A stretch of DNA of 64,000 nt from Cyanobacteriota bacterium SRBZ.bins.94.201705 (GTDB lineage Bacteria; Cyanobacteriota; Cyanobacteriia; Cyanobacteriales; Cyanobacteriaceae): positions 1 through 64,000 of the forward strand of contig JAUQQP010000049.1 of NCBI GenBank assembly GCA_030549855.1. The letters are read 5' to 3'. The position numbers were made by a program, and so were the translations under genes. The notes below the pieces were generated by a model. The model saw only the letters and a list, made by a program, of their open reading frames with translations. It was not told the origin of the DNA and made no database searches. Each line of letters starts with the position of its first letter. The first letter of the stretch is position 1. Below are positions 28,327-37,409 of the stretch, in pieces.

Positions 28327-29919
28327 CCCCTTTGCCCCTTTTTCCCTCTCCTCTTCCCCTTTTAGTAGAATGGCCCATTAATGGTAGTACCCCCACAAAT
28401 AAACACAAAAAAACCTATAACCAAGCGGGAGAAAACAATGAACAGCCCTAGTACGAGCGGATAGCTAATTCAAGTAATATCTGTTAGACTCTAAATTGAA
28501 GAAAATCGAAGGGGAAAATGTATCATATCATTCCCTCAGTAATTTTTTTTACAAATCCCTTAGCATATTTACCCTCCCCTCAAACACCAAAAGCCAAAAA
28601 GCCAAAAATATGAGTAGGCCTGTAATTTCAGATATTGTACCAGTGGATGAAGGATATCTACCCATAGTTATTTCAGCTGAGTTAAGAAGGGTTTACTGAT
28701 AGCAAAACAGACTGAGATAGAAAGAATTTACAGAAAAAAAAAACAGGGCGGAGTGTATAAAGGGAAATAACCGCATAGACGGCATTGTTTTCTCCTAGCG
28801 TTACCTATCTTATGAGAGAATCTCTACTTTGTCTATATTCAGGGGAAAAATGAATATTTAGAAAGGGAATTATAGTATAAGCGCAAGCCTTGGATAAAAT
28901 AACAATCTTTATGGGAGATAAATTTTTGACCAGGGATAGGGAGTTTAGCTATTAATAATCTTCCGGGTATCTAGAAAATATGGCAAAACTTGTGTAGATT
29001 AAACAGGGGAATAAAATCTCGTATAAGGCATATAATCAGTGGAGGAGAGGAGACGGTAGGCATTTCAGTAGCAAGAAAGGTAGAAATGGTATACTCCGAG
29101 TTTTGGTAATAAAGTAGAGGAGATACAAGGAAAAAAGATAAGGGGAATGTAGTAAGCCTAGGGGATAAGAAATAGTCATATTTGTCCCCACGCCTATTTG
29201 TTTGCATCTACACCCATTCAACAAGCAGATAAAGACACAGACATCTACGGCAGAGGGATTAACCATTAGGGTGTATCCCAGAAGAATATGTTGGAGAAAT
29301 AGATGGCCATGTTGGAGAATTCAACTTAGATAATGGGGGTTTTGATAGTAGGCACACAGTAATTTCTTCTTCTGACATAGTAATAGATAAGGGGTAGATG
29401 TTTTAGTGGCATTATTAGTTGTAGTTTGTCTTCAGTAATTTTCATTTTATTTTAAAGGTAAAAAAGGGACAGGTGAAAATATGACCTGAAAAAGCTTTTT
29501 AAGAAAGCTCTTAAACTAATTAACTCCTTGGAAAACAGCACTTCCAAAACCAATATAGCCAGGGCCATTTCCATCTTTTAACTACTTTTTTACCTTTCTC
29601 CCCTTGACAATTCTCTTTTTTTCTGTTAGCCTGGTGCTATAATGTGCCCCTCTCTGTGACCAAATTTCACTACCTGGCTTTTTGGTGACTGCTAGGATGC
29701 TTTCCCTCTAATGGTTTTAAGCAAAAATTTTTCTCATCTACAGGGAAAAACTGGTGCCTCTCCTTTGTTTTACCCCTCCGTTTAAATTGAAATTTTATAT
29801 CAAAAAGAATAAGTCCAGGGCAAGTGGCTGAGCAATTGCCGTTAAGGAAACCCCATTGCCCTTACACTATCCTAGCGCGCCCCGGGCAAAACTGTCAAGG
29901 GGGAGAGAAGAACATAGCC
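28327..29919. other. Gene-poor stretch with possible coding relics
   Basis: Nearly 1.6 kb without a convincing gene, unusual for this compact window. Two tiny open frames are coupled through ATGA: 28518-28613 (31 codons, GAAGGGGAAAA before the ATG) and 28610-28699 (29 codons). Further on, protein-like stretches without start codons occur: GEETVGISVARKVEMVYSEF near 29050-29110, HICPHAYLFASTPIQQADKD near 29177-29240, and EYVGEIDGHVGEFNLDNGGF near 29285-29345. They sit in two different frames, as expected of a decayed gene. Near 29818-29862, GGGCAA and TTGCCC could pair to form a 3' hairpin for the oxidoreductase gene on the minus strand. I see no tRNA, insertion sequence or CRISPR here. Confidence 0.45.
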
Positions 29920-31884
29920 TTAAAGCCAGTCGTCCTGGGGATTAAAGATGGAGGTGTTGGGGAAGCGGATGGGGTTGCCGTTGTTTTCAAGAAGGGTTTG
30001 TAATTGTCGCAGGTAGTGGTTGGTAAAGGCAAAACCGTCAAGAAACTGGTAGGGAAAAATGTTGAAATCAAGGGATAAAGAGGCAGTAGTGCCAGCGGCG
30101 GCGCCAGAAGCCCATTCAAAGGAATGCACCCGGTAGGCGGCGGCAGCTATGTGGCTGACGGCAATGGATTTGCCAGCTACAATCATATTGTCGATTTTCT
30201 GGGGAATCATGGCAGAGAGGGGGATTTGGAAGGGATAAGCCATACCCTCCCCCCTTCTTTCCCCTTCTCTTTCCCGGTTGCCAGGCTTTTCTGGGGGGGT
30301 TTCTGCCATACAGGGGTGAAAATCTATGGCATAATGGGCAATACCAACAGAATCGGGGAAAATAGTAGCCCGACGGCGTATCGGCGCTTTATCAGGGGCG
30401 ATGTTGCCAGCTAAAACCGAAAAACCCTCTAAACCGGCAATTATTGCCCTTAGACGGCGATACTGTTGGGGAGTAAGGGTATTACGATAGTAGTCGGAGG
30501 CGTAGTTGCGACGGGAAATGTCAATCTCGTTGATGACAAAGCCGTCAGGGTAGGCATAGTTGGGACGACCAATAATCCTCCTAGATTCCCTAATATAAGG
30601 ATACTTGGACAAACCGTGGGCAGTACCCAGGGGAGAATCAAAGCCTTTGAGAAGACGGTGATTGGGCGCGGGTTGTTTTACCCCTTCCCCCAGTTGAGAA
30701 TCAGTGGTGCCAGCCACCAGCCAATAGTAGAAAGCGAGGGCATGTTCTTCTGCTCTACGCAATGCTTCAACCCGTAGGCCACCAAGCCAACCGCCGGGTT
30801 TTAATTGTCCTAATTGTTGCAATTGTTCCCTGGTATAGATAAGATTGTCATAAGGGGTGCCAGGACGATAGTCATTGCCCCAAGTCCAATTCTGCAGAGA
30901 AATGTCGCCTGGGGTAGGTTTAGTCCAGGAAATGCCCCCAAAACTCTCTGTGTCGCTTTTAAGTGCCTTCCAAATGCGACGGTAGGTGAAAACTAGATTG
31001 AAATTGGCTAGTCTAGGCAACTCATAACTATAATAGGGCTCGTATTGCTTGTAAAAGGGGGGCTCAGATTGCTCTTGTGGTGTTTCTGTCATCTCCATGG
31101 CAAAGGTGTAGGTAAAACCCTGGGTACAATAGGGATAGGGGGTTTTACTGGAAGAAGAAGGCTCAAATTCGCTAAGGCTGTCAATTCCTAGCCTGTAGGG
31201 CACATCTGCTAGGGCAACTAATTCCCCAGTCTCAGTGGCTTCTATGACAACCCAGGGGATGAGACTAGATTTGTCGGTGGGAGGCACAAAACGGATAATT
31301 TTCTTCTTCAGCCTCCCAGAATCCTCATAGGTGTAGGCGTCTTCAAATATATGGGAGAGGGTTTCTGTATTCAGAGGAGGGGTATTGGGTTGAGGGGAGT
31401 GTTGGATGGCAGTGACGCTGGTGATTTGAACACTTTTGGTAGGGGATTTTAACTCCTCGATTGTAATATCTTTAACTACAGTATTGGGGAACCATTTAAA
31501 TTTACCCTTGCCCCTTTTAGCAGCATCTTGTAACTGTTGTAGGAGAATGGCGTGGGCATCTTTTGGGAGAAAACAAGAATCGCTCACCCAACACTGTCCC
31601 GGATTTAGTGTACCATAGAATTGTTCTATCCTGCGGCGAAATTCTAAATAGCCACGGGGGAAGAGCAACTCCTGTCTTTGTCTAGGACGTTCGTCTAAAG
31701 CAGAAGTGCCTTGGGAGGAAACTTGTCCTCCCAGCCAGTCGGTGATGTCAGTGAGACAGACGGTTTTCCCCAGCAACAACGCCTCTATAGCGGCTGCCAC
31801 TCCTGCCAATCCCCCCCCTACCACTAAAATCTCACACTCTACCGTGGCATCCACTCGAGGGGGATTACTGGCTACAACTGGCAT
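29920..31884 (-). CDS. FAD-dependent oxidoreductase
   Basis: A flavoprotein of about 654 residues. The N-terminal dinucleotide-binding motif is ILVVGGGLAGVAAAIEALLLG, followed by the family marker DWLGGQVSSQGTSALDE. The C-terminal FAD contact is MIPQKIDNMIVAGKSIAVSHIAAAAYR. This layout matches the large FAD_oxidored group found in cyanobacteria and other bacteria, sometimes compared with xanthan lyase-associated proteins. The substrate is unknown. No Tat or Sec signal is evident. ATG at 31884 is preferred over an in-frame TTG at 31938, which would overlap the DUF2839 gene. It follows DUF2839 by 31 bases. Confidence 0.85.
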   Translation of the reverse strand: MPVVASNPPRVDATVECEILVVGGGLAGVAAAIEALLLGKTVCLTDITDWLGGQVSSQGTSALDERPRQRQELLFPRGYLEFRRRIEQFYGTLNPGQCWVSDSCFLPKDAHAILLQQLQDAAKRGKGKFKWFPNTVVKDITIEELKSPTKSVQITSVTAIQHSPQPNTPPLNTETLSHIFEDAYTYEDSGRLKKKIIRFVPPTDKSSLIPWVVIEATETGELVALADVPYRLGIDSLSEFEPSSSSKTPYPYCTQGFTYTFAMEMTETPQEQSEPPFYKQYEPYYSYELPRLANFNLVFTYRRIWKALKSDTESFGGISWTKPTPGDISLQNWTWGNDYRPGTPYDNLIYTREQLQQLGQLKPGGWLGGLRVEALRRAEEHALAFYYWLVAGTTDSQLGEGVKQPAPNHRLLKGFDSPLGTAHGLSKYPYIRESRRIIGRPNYAYPDGFVINEIDISRRNYASDYYRNTLTPQQYRRLRAIIAGLEGFSVLAGNIAPDKAPIRRRATIFPDSVGIAHYAIDFHPCMAETPPEKPGNREREGERRGEGMAYPFQIPLSAMIPQKIDNMIVAGKSIAVSHIAAAAYRVHSFEWASGAAAGTTASLSLDFNIFPYQFLDGFAFTNHYLRQLQTLLENNGNPIRFPNTSIFNPQDDWL

Positions 31885-31915
31885 GGCAGACAACAAGCTG
31901 AGGGATTCTTCATGC

Positions 31916-32128
31916 CTATTGTACCGTCCACCAACCAAAAGCAGGCCCTATGAATCTAATAGTCACCCACACCACCACCAAGACGCCAATGCCAATCCAA
32001 GCGCCACGGGTGGTGAGGTTATATATTTTTTCCGCCTGACTCTTGGTGAGGGGCAGCCAGGGGAAAATGGGTTTTTCTTTCCCGTATTCCTCCCCCAGTG
32101 TCTGCTGTCTTCTCTTGGATTCTCCCAT
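31916..32128 (-). CDS. DUF2839 family small membrane protein
   Basis: A 70-residue protein found in cyanobacteria. The first half is soluble and basic (MGESKRRQQTLGEEYGKEK), then LPLTKSQAEKIYNLTTRGAW, then one membrane helix (IGIGVLVVVWVTIRFIGPAFGWW). I recognise this as DUF2839 from the conserved MGE.KRR..LGE.YGKE start and the GPAFGWW end. Function is unknown. It lies 8 bases after pepA and 31 bases before the FAD oxidoreductase gene, all on the minus strand, so the three are probably one operon. Confidence 0.88.
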   Translation of the reverse strand: MGESKRRQQTLGEEYGKEKPIFPWLPLTKSQAEKIYNLTTRGAWIGIGVLVVVWVTIRFIGPAFGWWTVQ

Positions 32129-32136
32129 AGGCCCAC

Positions 32137-33618
32137 CTACTGACTATTTAACACCCAGTTGACCAGAGTGCGAACCCCAAAACCTGTACCCCCTTCATTG
32201 TATAAGCTGGTGGGCTTTTCTGCCCAAACTGGCCCAGCGATGTCCAAATGAGCCCAAGGGGTGTCTTTGACAAATTGTTGCAAGAAGAGGGCAGCTGTAA
32301 TTGAACCGCCAGCGCGAGGACCTGTATTCTTCATGTCAGCAATAGTAGATTTCATTTGTTCAAAATACTTTTCCTCCAGGGGCATCTGCCAGATTTTTTC
32401 ACCGGCGGCGGCAGCAGCAGTCTTCAACTCATTGGCCAATTGTTCATTTTTGGTCCATAAACCGGCTATATCATTACCTAGGGCTATAATACAGGCCCCG
32501 GTGAGGGTGGCCAAGTCGACGATGGCATCTACGCCCAGTTTATCGGCATAGACGAGGGCATCGGCAAGGGTAAGACGCCCTTCCGCATCGGTGTTGTTAA
32601 CCTCGATAGTCTTGCCATTGGAGGCAGTAAGGATGTCGCCGGGATGCATCGCCCTACCACTAATCATATTCTCGGTAACGGCACTGATGAAATGCACTTC
32701 CACTGGGGGTTTTAACTGGGCGATGGCCTTAGCGGCACCGAAAATGGCGGCTGCGCCTCCCATATCCATCTTCATAGTTTCAATGCTACTACCAGGGCCT
32801 TTTAAATTCAAGCCGCCGGAGTCGAAAGTTAATCCTTTGCCCACAAAAGCTAGTTTCCGTTTTGCCTCCGTCTCGGGTTTGTATACTAGATGGATGAATT
32901 TGGGGGGTAAGTCAGAGGCTTTTGCCACGCCCAAAAACGCCCCCATCCCCAGTCTTTCACAGTCTTCTCTTTCCAGGATAGTCAACTGTAACCCATATTG
33001 TTGGGCAAGACTTTTTACTGTTTCTGCCAGGGTGACTGGATTGATAACATTAGCCGGTGCGTTGACTAACTCCCTAGCAAAAATCACACCGTCGCATATA
33101 ATTTTTGCCCTTTCGATGGCTTCCTCTTTGGCATTGGATTCTAACAACTCCACCGTTTCCAGGGTTACTGGTCTGTCTTGCACCTCAGACTTAAAACGGT
33201 TATCCTGATGGGAGGCGAGAATAACTCCTTCGGCAATTACCTGGGCAAGAGTGTTATCATCGTATTGGGGATGGGGAAGACAGATTCCTAGATGTTTTAC
33301 CCTTGCCTGGTTAGCCACTCTAGCGATAGAGGCGGCGGCTTTGCGGAAGGTGTCTACACTTACCTCTTCTTCTTTCCCCAAGCCAGTAATAATCACCTTT
33401 CTGATGGGGTTTTTCCCTCCCACCCTAGCTACTAGGGTAGTGTCTGGTTTCCCCTTGAATTCCGTTTCTGCTATTAACTCACTCAACACCCCATCTAATC
33501 TTTGATCTAAATCTGCTAATTCTCCTTCTAGGGTAATTGTATCCCGGGTAAAGAAACCAAGGGCTAATGCTTCTCCTTTCCAGTTTAATTTACTCTGGCT
33601 ATTGACTTTTATCTCCAT
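32137..33618 (-). CDS. pepA: Leucyl aminopeptidase
   Basis: A cytosolic M17 metallopeptidase that removes N-terminal residues from peptides and usually forms a hexamer with two divalent metals per subunit. The 493-residue length is standard. The catalytic domain (about 170-490) has [16 protein letters not shown] (metal-binding Lys and Asp), [17 protein letters not shown], the signature [14 protein letters not shown], and the late LDIAGPVW motif. The N-terminal macro-like domain is present. It heads a likely operon with DUF2839 and the FAD oxidoreductase and is divergent from ribF with about 150 bases between. Confidence 0.96.
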   Translation of the reverse strand: MEIKVNSQSKLNWKGEALALGFFTRDTITLEGELADLDQRLDGVLSELIAETEFKGKPDTTLVARVGGKNPIRKVIITGLGKEEEVSVDTFRKAAASIARVANQARVKHLGICLPHPQYDDNTLAQVIAEGVILASHQDNRFKSEVQDRPVTLETVELLESNAKEEAIERAKIICDGVIFARELVNAPANVINPVTLAETVKSLAQQYGLQLTILEREDCERLGMGAFLGVAKASDLPPKFIHLVYKPETEAKRKLAFVGKGLTFDSGGLNLKGPGSSIETMKMDMGGAAAIFGAAKAIAQLKPPVEVHFISAVTENMISGRAMHPGDILTASNGKTIEVNNTDAEGRLTLADALVYADKLGVDAIVDLATLTGACIIALGNDIAGLWTKNEQLANELKTAAAAAGEKIWQMPLEEKYFEQMKSTIADMKNTGPRAGGSITAALFLQQFVKDTPWAHLDIAGPVWAEKPTSLYNEGGTGFGVRTLVNWVLNSQ

Positions 33619-33770
33619 ACTTTTGCCAAAACAATTTTTAGTTCCCTTATTATTTTTTCTGCTTTTGGAATATTATAGTACCATTTGTACAATTTTCTCC
33701 CCACAACAGTTGACAATTTTTGAGGTCACAATAAAATAGTTAAAGATAAGTTTGGCCTTCGGTAGTTGTC

Positions 33771-34733
33771 GTGTTTACAATTATATCTTATCCCCAAATC
33801 TCCCCCAGTCAAAGGGCGATCGCCCTTGGAAATTTCGATGGCCTTCACCGGGGACATCAGTGTGTAATAGAGCCTATACTACGATATAGTTCAGAAAATT
33901 GGAAAACTGCGGTAGTGACTTTTATTCCCCATCCCCAAGAGTTTTTTACTGGTGAGAAGAAAAAATTGCTTACTCCCTTGGAGGAGAAGGCAAAAATTCT
34001 GGAGAATATGGGGGTACAAGAGTTGATTTTACTACCTTTTGACCGGGAATTGGCCACCTTAACCCCACAACAATTTGTTGCCGAGGTTTTACACAGAAAA
34101 ATTGGGGCGGTTTTTGTGAGTGTAGGCGAGGATTTTTGTTTTGGCTACCGAAGACAAGGCAAGGCAAAAGACCTAGAAAATCTTGGCAAGCCCCATCAAA
34201 TACGGGTTAGTATTACCCCTGAAAAATTTATAGTTTTGTCTGGGGAAAAAAGGCGTATTAGTAGTTCATTTATTAGGGAATGTTTGCTGGAGGGAAAGGT
34301 AGAAATAGCCAAAGAAATGTTGGGGAGGGAATATGAAATTCAGGGGAGGGTAATTGAGGGGAGAAAGTTAGGAAGAGAAATAGGGTTTCCTACGGCAAAT
34401 TTGGAAATCCCCCCCGATAAATTTCTACCTCGACATGGGGTTTATCAAGCCATAGTGGATTTACCTTTTCCCCTCTCTACCCAGAATAACAGCTTACCGG
34501 CTGTGGTGAATATTGGTAGACGCCCCACTGTGGATGGAGAAGGTGTCACAATAGAAGTACATATCTTGAATTGGCATGGAGATTTATATGGGCAAAATCT
34601 CAATGTGCGTCTTGTGCATTTTCTCCGCGATGAGAAGAAATTTACCTCCCTGGAAGAGTTAAAAAAACAGATTGCCAACGACTGTAAAACTGTACTGGAA
34701 AATTCTCAATGTTATTCCTTCAACTTCTACTAA
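33771..34733 (+). CDS. ribF: Bifunctional riboflavin kinase/FAD synthetase
   Basis: RibF phosphorylates riboflavin to FMN and adenylates FMN to FAD. The 320-residue protein has an N-terminal nucleotidyltransferase domain (about 1-170: IALGNFDGLHRGHQ, VGEDFCFGYRRQGKA, ISSSFIRECLLEG). A C-terminal riboflavin kinase domain follows (about 185-305) with GREIGFPTANLEIP, the catalytic Glu region VTIEVHILNW and FLRDEKKFTSLEELKKQI. The start is a GTG; I see no ATG that would give a complete N terminus and no strong ribosome site. A HIP1-like palindrome (GGGCGATCGCCC, near 33814) lies within the first codons. Confidence 0.95.
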   Translation: MFTIISYPQISPSQRAIALGNFDGLHRGHQCVIEPILRYSSENWKTAVVTFIPHPQEFFTGEKKKLLTPLEEKAKILENMGVQELILLPFDRELATLTPQQFVAEVLHRKIGAVFVSVGEDFCFGYRRQGKAKDLENLGKPHQIRVSITPEKFIVLSGEKRRISSSFIRECLLEGKVEIAKEMLGREYEIQGRVIEGRKLGREIGFPTANLEIPPDKFLPRHGVYQAIVDLPFPLSTQNNSLPAVVNIGRRPTVDGEGVTIEVHILNWHGDLYGQNLNVRLVHFLRDEKKFTSLEELKKQIANDCKTVLENSQCYSFNFY

Positions 34734-34740
34734 ATCTTTC

Positions 34741-35406
34741 CTAACCAGTTATCCGTTTTTGTTTCCGTGATTCTTTTTGTTTTGCCAGATATTCAAACAC
34801 AGATTTATCTCCTATATCTGAGGGAATATCCTGGGTATATTTGCGGAAAATAAAAATCAAAAACAGGAGACTCCAAACAGTAAGCAAGAAACCACCAAGA
34901 TTGGGAGTTAAAATTCCTATCATATAGGATAGTATGGTGATGGGCACAACAAAACTTAGGATTTTTGACTCCAGGCGGTTAAAACAAAATGCTTCCTTAA
35001 CAAAGATGCCATTTAGACTGACAAAAACAAAACCAATTCCAAGCAAACAGAGGGGGTGATTGGCGACATATGCTACCAGATTATAGTGGCTGATGACGAG
35101 GAAAACTAGTGTGAAAATCAACCCTATCATCCAACTTACCCTCAGTAGGCTACGGAGAATTTGAAGATAAATATGTATAGTTTCCAGACAAATCCCCAAC
35201 CCCAAGACAAACAAGAAAAATAGTACAGTCAAAACCAATTCGGTGGTGGGATTCAAACCCCTCCATAGGAATAAAATACTGCCAAGGGAAAAACTCAAAC
35301 CAGTAAGAGTCAAACCCAGACGATAAACAATCACTTCTAGTTTGTCTGCCGGCGTAATCTGATAGGGGCCGAACTGTCCTTGATATATTGGTAATTGTGG
35401 ATTCAT
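34741..35406 (-). CDS. DUF2301 integral membrane protein
   Basis: A 221-residue hydrophobic protein with six predicted membrane helices. I recognise it as DUF2301 from the N-terminal YQGQFGPYQITPADKLEVIVYRLGLTLTG, NHPLCLLGIGFVFVSLNGIFVKEAFCFNRLESK and the overall layout seen in cyanobacterial members. It is probably located in the plasma or thylakoid membrane; function is unknown. It lies 12 bases downstream of the SAM hydrolase family gene on the same strand, so it is the third gene of a run with DUF2062 and that enzyme, converging on ribF with 7 bases between. Confidence 0.82.
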   Translation of the reverse strand: MNPQLPIYQGQFGPYQITPADKLEVIVYRLGLTLTGLSFSLGSILFLWRGLNPTTELVLTVLFFLFVLGLGICLETIHIYLQILRSLLRVSWMIGLIFTLVFLVISHYNLVAYVANHPLCLLGIGFVFVSLNGIFVKEAFCFNRLESKILSFVVPITILSYMIGILTPNLGGFLLTVWSLLFLIFIFRKYTQDIPSDIGDKSVFEYLAKQKESRKQKRITG

Positions 35407-35418
35407 AGTCAGCCAATT

Positions 35419-36195
35419 TTAACTGTTAATTTTAACTGTAATGGTATCGCCATATTCCTTATTCAAGACCATTTTAGCACTCCCCTGATTGACGGCTATT
35501 TCGAGATACCCATGACTGCCAATCAATGCCACCAATTGGTTGACTCCGACACTGCTGTAGGTGGGATGGGGGTGGATTATTATTCCCTTGTCCGTCACAT
35601 ACCAGTTTTTATTTTCTAACAGTTTTGCTGGGATATTAGTCACTAAATTGCCATAGATGTCGATATACTGGATTGCACCGATTATTTCCGTAGGTGTTAC
35701 CTGTAGAGGAGGCAAGGGGAGTCCAACTAAATCCTCCTTTTTCAGCTGATTACCCAATTGTGCCATGGTAATTCCCTTGCTAAGATAGGCGGCTACAGGC
35801 GCAAAAATATCCCTCCCGTGGAAGGTATTGCTGGGATTAGGATTTAGCCAGTATTTTCTATTAGTTAATTCTCTAATTTCCTGGATTTCATAATTGTTGG
35901 TTACGCCGGTAAATATTCCATTGTTAGGGCCTACAAGTATTCCCCTTTCAAAGGAGATTGCCAGAGGCTTTCTGTCGCTGCCTACTCCTGGGTCTACTAC
36001 GGCTAAATATATGGTATTATCAGGGAAAAAAGGGACAGACTCTTGTAGGGCGAAACTGGCGGCGAGAATATTTTGTCGTGGAATTTCATGGGTTAAATCT
36101 ACTAAGGTAACAGAGGGATTAATAGTATAAATAACCCCCTTCATCACCCCTACATAAACATCTTGGAGTCCAAAATCAGTCAACAAAACAATCAT
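35419..36195 (-). CDS. SAM hydrolase family protein (SAM hydroxide adenosyltransferase, DUF62)
   Basis: A 258-residue member of the family that splits S-adenosylmethionine into adenosine and methionine, related to SAM-dependent chlorinases and fluorinases. Landmarks are LLTDFGLQDVYVGVMKGVI, LVDLTHEIPRQNI (active-site Asp/His), YLAVVDPGVGSDRKPLA, LVGPNNGIFTG and FHGRDIFAPVAAYL, followed by a C-terminal beta barrel domain (about 175-258). The halogenase-specific loop is absent by length, which favours hydrolysis. Its physiological use is not settled. Its ATG overlaps the TGA of the upstream DUF2062 gene (ATGA), indicating coupling. Confidence 0.92.
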   Translation of the reverse strand: MIVLLTDFGLQDVYVGVMKGVIYTINPSVTLVDLTHEIPRQNILAASFALQESVPFFPDNTIYLAVVDPGVGSDRKPLAISFERGILVGPNNGIFTGVTNNYEIQEIRELTNRKYWLNPNPSNTFHGRDIFAPVAAYLSKGITMAQLGNQLKKEDLVGLPLPPLQVTPTEIIGAIQYIDIYGNLVTNIPAKLLENKNWYVTDKGIIIHPHPTYSSVGVNQLVALIGSHGYLEIAVNQGSAKMVLNKEYGDTITVKINS

Positions 36196-36746
36196 GGATG
36201 TTGGGTGGATTTATACTGTCTACGCCAACGGGACAAAAGATAAAGTAGCCCATAATAGGCGATGATAGCAGAAAATAGACCAACCACCACCGAGCCGAAC
36301 AGAAGAGTAGCGGCTATTTCACTTCCTTCATTACGCCAATCATCTACAGAATTCCATTGAAAATCCAGTTGGTGATTATCTGCCAACAAACCAATCAAAA
36401 ATTTACCTACTTGGAAATTAAAAAGGAAGAGAGGGACGTAGGTAAAGGGATTACTAATAAAAGTGCCAGCCAAAGCGGAAAATTTATTGCCCCGAAAGAT
36501 AAATGCCAGGAAAATACTAATAGCAAATTGAAGTCCCATTAGGGGTAGACACCCGGCAAATACTCCCACAGCGAATCCCCTGGCTAGGCGATGAGGGTGT
36601 TCTCTTAGGCGCAACAACCGCCATTTAAAGTATCTTAGATAACGGACTATTGTTATGGGGTACTTGTTATTTTTTTTTATAAATTTATGCTTGGATTTTT
36701 GCCAAGGATTAGAATAAGAGAAGGAGGGGCGATAAGAGTATTTCAT
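36192..36746 (-). CDS. DUF2062 membrane protein
   Basis: A 184-residue protein with a very basic N terminus and about three hydrophobic helices. DUF2062 is indicated by LREHPHRLARGFAVGVFAGCLPLMGLQFAISIFLAFIFRGNKFSALAGTFISNPFTYVPLF, with the conserved P.ARGFA.G.F.G..P..G and N.FTYVPL pieces. Function is unknown; the family occurs broadly in bacteria and sometimes beside glycosyltransferases. It overlaps the SAM hydrolase family gene by 4 bases and is 22 bases downstream of the 170-residue protein gene. Confidence 0.85.
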   Translation of the reverse strand: MKYSYRPSFSYSNPWQKSKHKFIKKNNKYPITIVRYLRYFKWRLLRLREHPHRLARGFAVGVFAGCLPLMGLQFAISIFLAFIFRGNKFSALAGTFISNPFTYVPLFLFNFQVGKFLIGLLADNHQLDFQWNSVDDWRNEGSEIAATLLFGSVVVGLFSAIIAYYGLLYLLSRWRRQYKSTQHP

Positions 36747-36768
36747 AATACCAAATCATGCCAAAAGA

Positions 36769-37281
36769 TCAGGAATCAGTAGTTTCATAACCCTGTAAGT
36801 TTTCCGGGTTGAATTGACGGATAATTGCAGTAGCCTGGTTTTTGATATTATTATCCCCCTTAACTACTATAATGTATTTGCCGGCATTAAGACGGTTACG
36901 ATAGGAAAGGGCATCGCCACTACCAGAGGTGAATCCAATGCCACCGCCGACGAAAATACTACCCATCGCCCCACCAATGGCGCCTAGAAAGCCACCAATG
37001 ATATGATTCCAGGGTTCCCCAGCCCAAGAGAAAGTATCTATACTGGTAATAAGGTCAAAAGTATAACCAGCGAAAAAACCGAAGGGGATAAGCCATATTG
37101 CCATTCTAATAGCATTTTTCCTGGCTTGTAAAGAGGGGTCAATAAAACCAAATTCATCGGCGCCTTTGTAGCCCTTGCCTAGAATAGACATTTGTGTGGT
37201 AGGGATTCCTGCCTTTTCCAACGCCGTATATACCTCTTCTGCCTGAATTCTATCGGACAATACAGCTACTAGATACTTCAT
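36769..37281 (-). CDS. Conserved cyanobacterial protein with two hydrophobic segments
   Basis: A 170-residue protein. The first ~40 residues (MKYLVAVLSDRIQAEEVYTALEKAGIPTTQMSILGKGY) look like a small alpha-beta sensor half. Two hydrophobic, glycine-rich segments follow: WLIPFGFFAGYTF and the IIGGFLGAIGGAMGSIFVGGGIGF repeat. A second short alpha-beta unit ends the protein (GKYIIVVKGDNNIKNQATAIIRQFNPENLQGYE). The arrangement resembles general-stress-type proteins with a glycine-zipper membrane segment. I know similar cyanobacterial hypotheticals but no function. It heads the run DUF2062, SAM hydrolase, DUF2301. Confidence 0.75.
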   Translation of the reverse strand: MKYLVAVLSDRIQAEEVYTALEKAGIPTTQMSILGKGYKGADEFGFIDPSLQARKNAIRMAIWLIPFGFFAGYTFDLITSIDTFSWAGEPWNHIIGGFLGAIGGAMGSIFVGGGIGFTSGSGDALSYRNRLNAGKYIIVVKGDNNIKNQATAIIRQFNPENLQGYETTDS

Positions 37282-37409
37282 ATCTTTTGTACCTATAGCA
37301 TCACCTCATCCATATGTTTTTGATTTTAGCCTTTTAGGGTCAAGCCAAGATTATGAAATGTCTCCTCATTCAGTAAAATATGAAAAGATTATGAAAAGAG
37401 GAAAGAGAA

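Noticed and set aside
29606-29644. TTGACA and TATAAT in the gene-poor region
   Set aside because: The two boxes are 28 bases apart, too far for a sigma-70 promoter.
33810-33825. HIP1-like palindrome GGGCGATCGCCC as a possible site-specific signal
   Set aside because: HIP1 octamers are a common genome-wide feature of many cyanobacteria; a single copy inside ribF has no local meaning. I noticed no other copy but cannot guarantee an exhaustive count.
35255-35270. T-arm-like sequence GGGATTCAAACCCC suggesting a tRNA
   Set aside because: It lies inside the DUF2301 gene and no acceptor, D or anticodon arm can be built around it.
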